NCBI RefSeq assembly: GCF_905171775.1 | Contig: NC_053499.1 | Span: 92,359,512 to 92,423,511, forward strand | Reading direction: 5' to 3' | Source: Rana temporaria | Lineage: Eukaryota; Chordata; Amphibia; Anura; Ranidae | DNA: 64,000 bases | Shown: positions 62,143 to 64,000 of the stretch, piece by piece | Numbering within the stretch: position 1 is the stretch's first letter | Layout: every line of letters begins with the position of its first letter | Made by a program: the position numbers and the translations under genes | The notes under the pieces: model-generated | Seen by the model: the letters and a program-made list of their open reading frames with translations, nothing else | Told to the model about the DNA's origin: nothing | Databases searched by the model: none

Positions 62143-62558
62143 GTGAGAACAAAAAGGAGAATGATGTTAACCAGGTCTGTCTTTGATTTATAGTTAACCA
62201 GTCCTATCAGGTTGTGGGGGCAGAGCCACAACCCATTGTATGCTGCAATGATATGCCAGGAAAGCCATTTTAAAACCCAATTCTGCTCAACAATCATTCA
62301 ATCACCTGATGCTGTTGGTATCAAAGTTGCATCTGTTCAGGACATATTTGATCATGTGAGTTAAACAAACGTGTAGAAAATATAAAGGTGAAAGTATACC
62401 AGGCACAAATATGGTAGATCTGCTATGGAACACTGCACATGGAACATCTAAAGAAAAAATAACTCATGGCTGGAGCACCTTTATGTAAACCATGGCGGAG
62501 ATAAATGAACCCTCCCCAATTGTGGGACATTTAGCGACATGGCAAACTCTAGACGCAT
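62143..62558. other. Unassigned non-coding sequence
   Basis: I see no element ends, repeats or coding motifs. Confidence 0.35.
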
Positions 62559-64000
62559 TCACCACTTGCCGACCGCCGCACGCCTATGTATGTTGACAGA
62601 ATGGCATGGGTAGGCAGATTGGCGTACAGGTACGTCCATTTGAATCTTCCGCCCAGCGGGCGTGCACACGCCGCCGGGGGGAATGTGCACCCGCTCACTG
62701 TCTGCCTCTCGAGTGTGGCCGCGGGTCCCGGGAACTCGATGTTCCTCGGAGTCCCGCGATTGCGGTCAGCAAGAGCAGAATGGGGGAATGCCTTTGTAAA
62801 CATTTCCCTATTCTGCCTAGTGACACTGTCACTGATGACCGTTCTTGTGAACGCCCCCTAACAGTAAGAATCACTTCCTAGGGAAGACTTAACCCCCTGC
62901 AGCGCCACCTAGTGGTTAACCCCTTAACTGCCTGTGTAATTTTTACAGTAATCAGTGCAGTAATCAGTGCATTATATGGTGGCTATAAAAATTACAATGG
63001 TCCAAAAATTGTGTCAAAAGTGTCTGATGTGTCCGCCATAATGTCGCTGTGAAGGATATGCTTCAGTGTAATTCTCCCTGCTAGTAATTGTGTGTGCGTT
63101 AGAGGTAAAAAGGATTCATGTGTTACAGGCTGTTGAAATGTTAATGTCCCTCCCTCAGCCAGCTCCCTATCTCAAAGGGTAATTGATCTATTGTGTGTGT
63201 GTGTGAAGGAGACCTGTGTTTACTGTGATTAGATAAGTGGCTCATGTTAATTATTCTGATTGCTTCATTTTGGTAATTACCTCTTTTATGCAGGGCCAAG
63301 CTGTCTAGATAACGTATTCTGTTACAACTAGTAATTAACTCCACTGATGTCTTTATCTAAAGAAATGTGTCTTCAGGGTCGGCTCCGAAGTGCCTGCCTA
63401 TAATCTGTATGGAAGCCCCAGTGTGAGGGGGGGCGGAGATTGCCATTGTAACAGTTTTGTAAATTACATATAAGCTGTGTGTTGTACCATTAAAGTCTGT
63501 CTTGTTCCAGCAGTAAGCTCTAACTCATGTGTGGCTTATTGGGCGATCCCAGGAATATTCCTCCTCGTGGAATATTGGGGTGATTTGCTTTTATGGGAAG
63601 AAGGGAATGCTTGACGGGGATATTCTAATTCCGTCACAGTCGCAGTCACGATAAAAATCGTTGATCATAACTAGTAAAAAAAGATAATTAATAAAAATGC
63701 CATAAAACTGTCCCTTAATTTGTAAAAGCTATTACTTTTGCGCACACCAATCAATAAATGCTTATTGTGATTTTTTTTTTTTACCAAAAATATGTAGAAG
63801 AATACGTATCAGCCTAAACTGTGGAAAAAAATATTTTTTTAATATATTTTTGGGGGATATTTATTATAGGAAAAAACGATTGAATTTTTAAAAAAAAATG
63901 AGCCAATCCCATTGAAGAAATCAGTTTATTGAAACATGTCTGGGCTGAGCTACACAGCAATCAACTGTGGTATTTAGCGTCTGAATTTACCCATCACCGT
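62559..64000. mobile_element. piggyBac-like element interrupted by a solo LTR (runs off the window)
   Basis: 62563-63047 and 63644-64000 together match 30385-31100 of the piggyBac-like family (TACGTCC, GTGGTTAAC, GTCCGCCATAATGTC, then AGTCACG, TTGATC, AATAATAAAAATGC). The left end is mutated from TTAACCAC to TTCACCAC. The right end lies beyond 64000. Confidence 0.6.
63048..63638 (+). mobile_element. Solo LTR, 591 bp
   Basis: Starts TGTGAAGG, ends CCGTCACA, and is flanked by GTCGC on both sides (63043-63047, 63639-63643), as expected for an LTR-element insertion followed by LTR-LTR recombination. A poly(A)-like ATTAAAG lies at about 63490 and a (TG)n at about 63193. Whether it is retroviral or gypsy cannot be told from the LTR alone; orientation is assigned from the ATTAAA. 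Confidence 0.85.

Overview
This is eukaryotic, repeat-saturated intergenic DNA, best explained as an anuran amphibian and probably a true frog (Ranidae-like). The reasons are the mix of an L1/Tx1-type LINE, a Tc1 transposon, a Penelope-like element, CR1/L2 tails, Ty3/gypsy and retroviral LTRs, and many hAT, piggyBac-like and Harbinger-like miniature elements with motifs I associate with frog genomes. I found no convincing host protein-coding gene. Every long, motif-bearing reading frame belongs to a transposable element or an old retrovirus copy. Organism and family names come from motif recognition, not a database search.

Layout. 1-2345: unresolved flank. 2362-9387: near full-length L1/Tx1 LINE (ORF1 intact, ORF2 frameshifted) between 16-bp target duplications. 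9404-11196: probable retroviral/LTR-element remnant ending in a 912-bp LTR. 11197-15255: 46/52-bp satellite with higher-order repeats and a small CR1/L2 insert. 15372-16981: almost intact Tc1 element. 17413-19198: broken retroviral env plus LTR. 19199-23373: composite palindromic miniature elements. 24567-27620: CR1/L2 scrap and a minus-strand gypsy element (gag and LTR). 27621-28879: hAT transposase remnant. 28880-53295: a second gypsy LTR split by about 24 kb of nested repeats. 53296-54045: the missing C-terminus of that hAT gene and its minisatellite tail. 55699-61798: complete Penelope-like element with inverted terminal repeats. 63048-63638: solo LTR.

The most unusual structures are five related giant palindromes (centres near 22.0, 33.19, 37.67, 44.31 and 49.72 kb). 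The better preserved ones have two outward-facing TATA boxes at the centre, sometimes with GC boxes, and outward AATAAA signals in the arms. They look like pairs of divergent, near-identical non-coding transcription units inside foldback hAT-type elements. One of them (36649-40175) has an 8-bp target duplication and hAT-like termini.

The nesting gives a relative chronology: hAT gene, then gypsy LTR (AGTGC duplication), then foldback elements, piggyBac-like elements and others inserted within it. Separately, a 383-bp derivative of the Penelope element family sits in the same hAT gene with a 15-bp duplication, the same length as that of the full 6.1-kb Penelope element 27 kb away.
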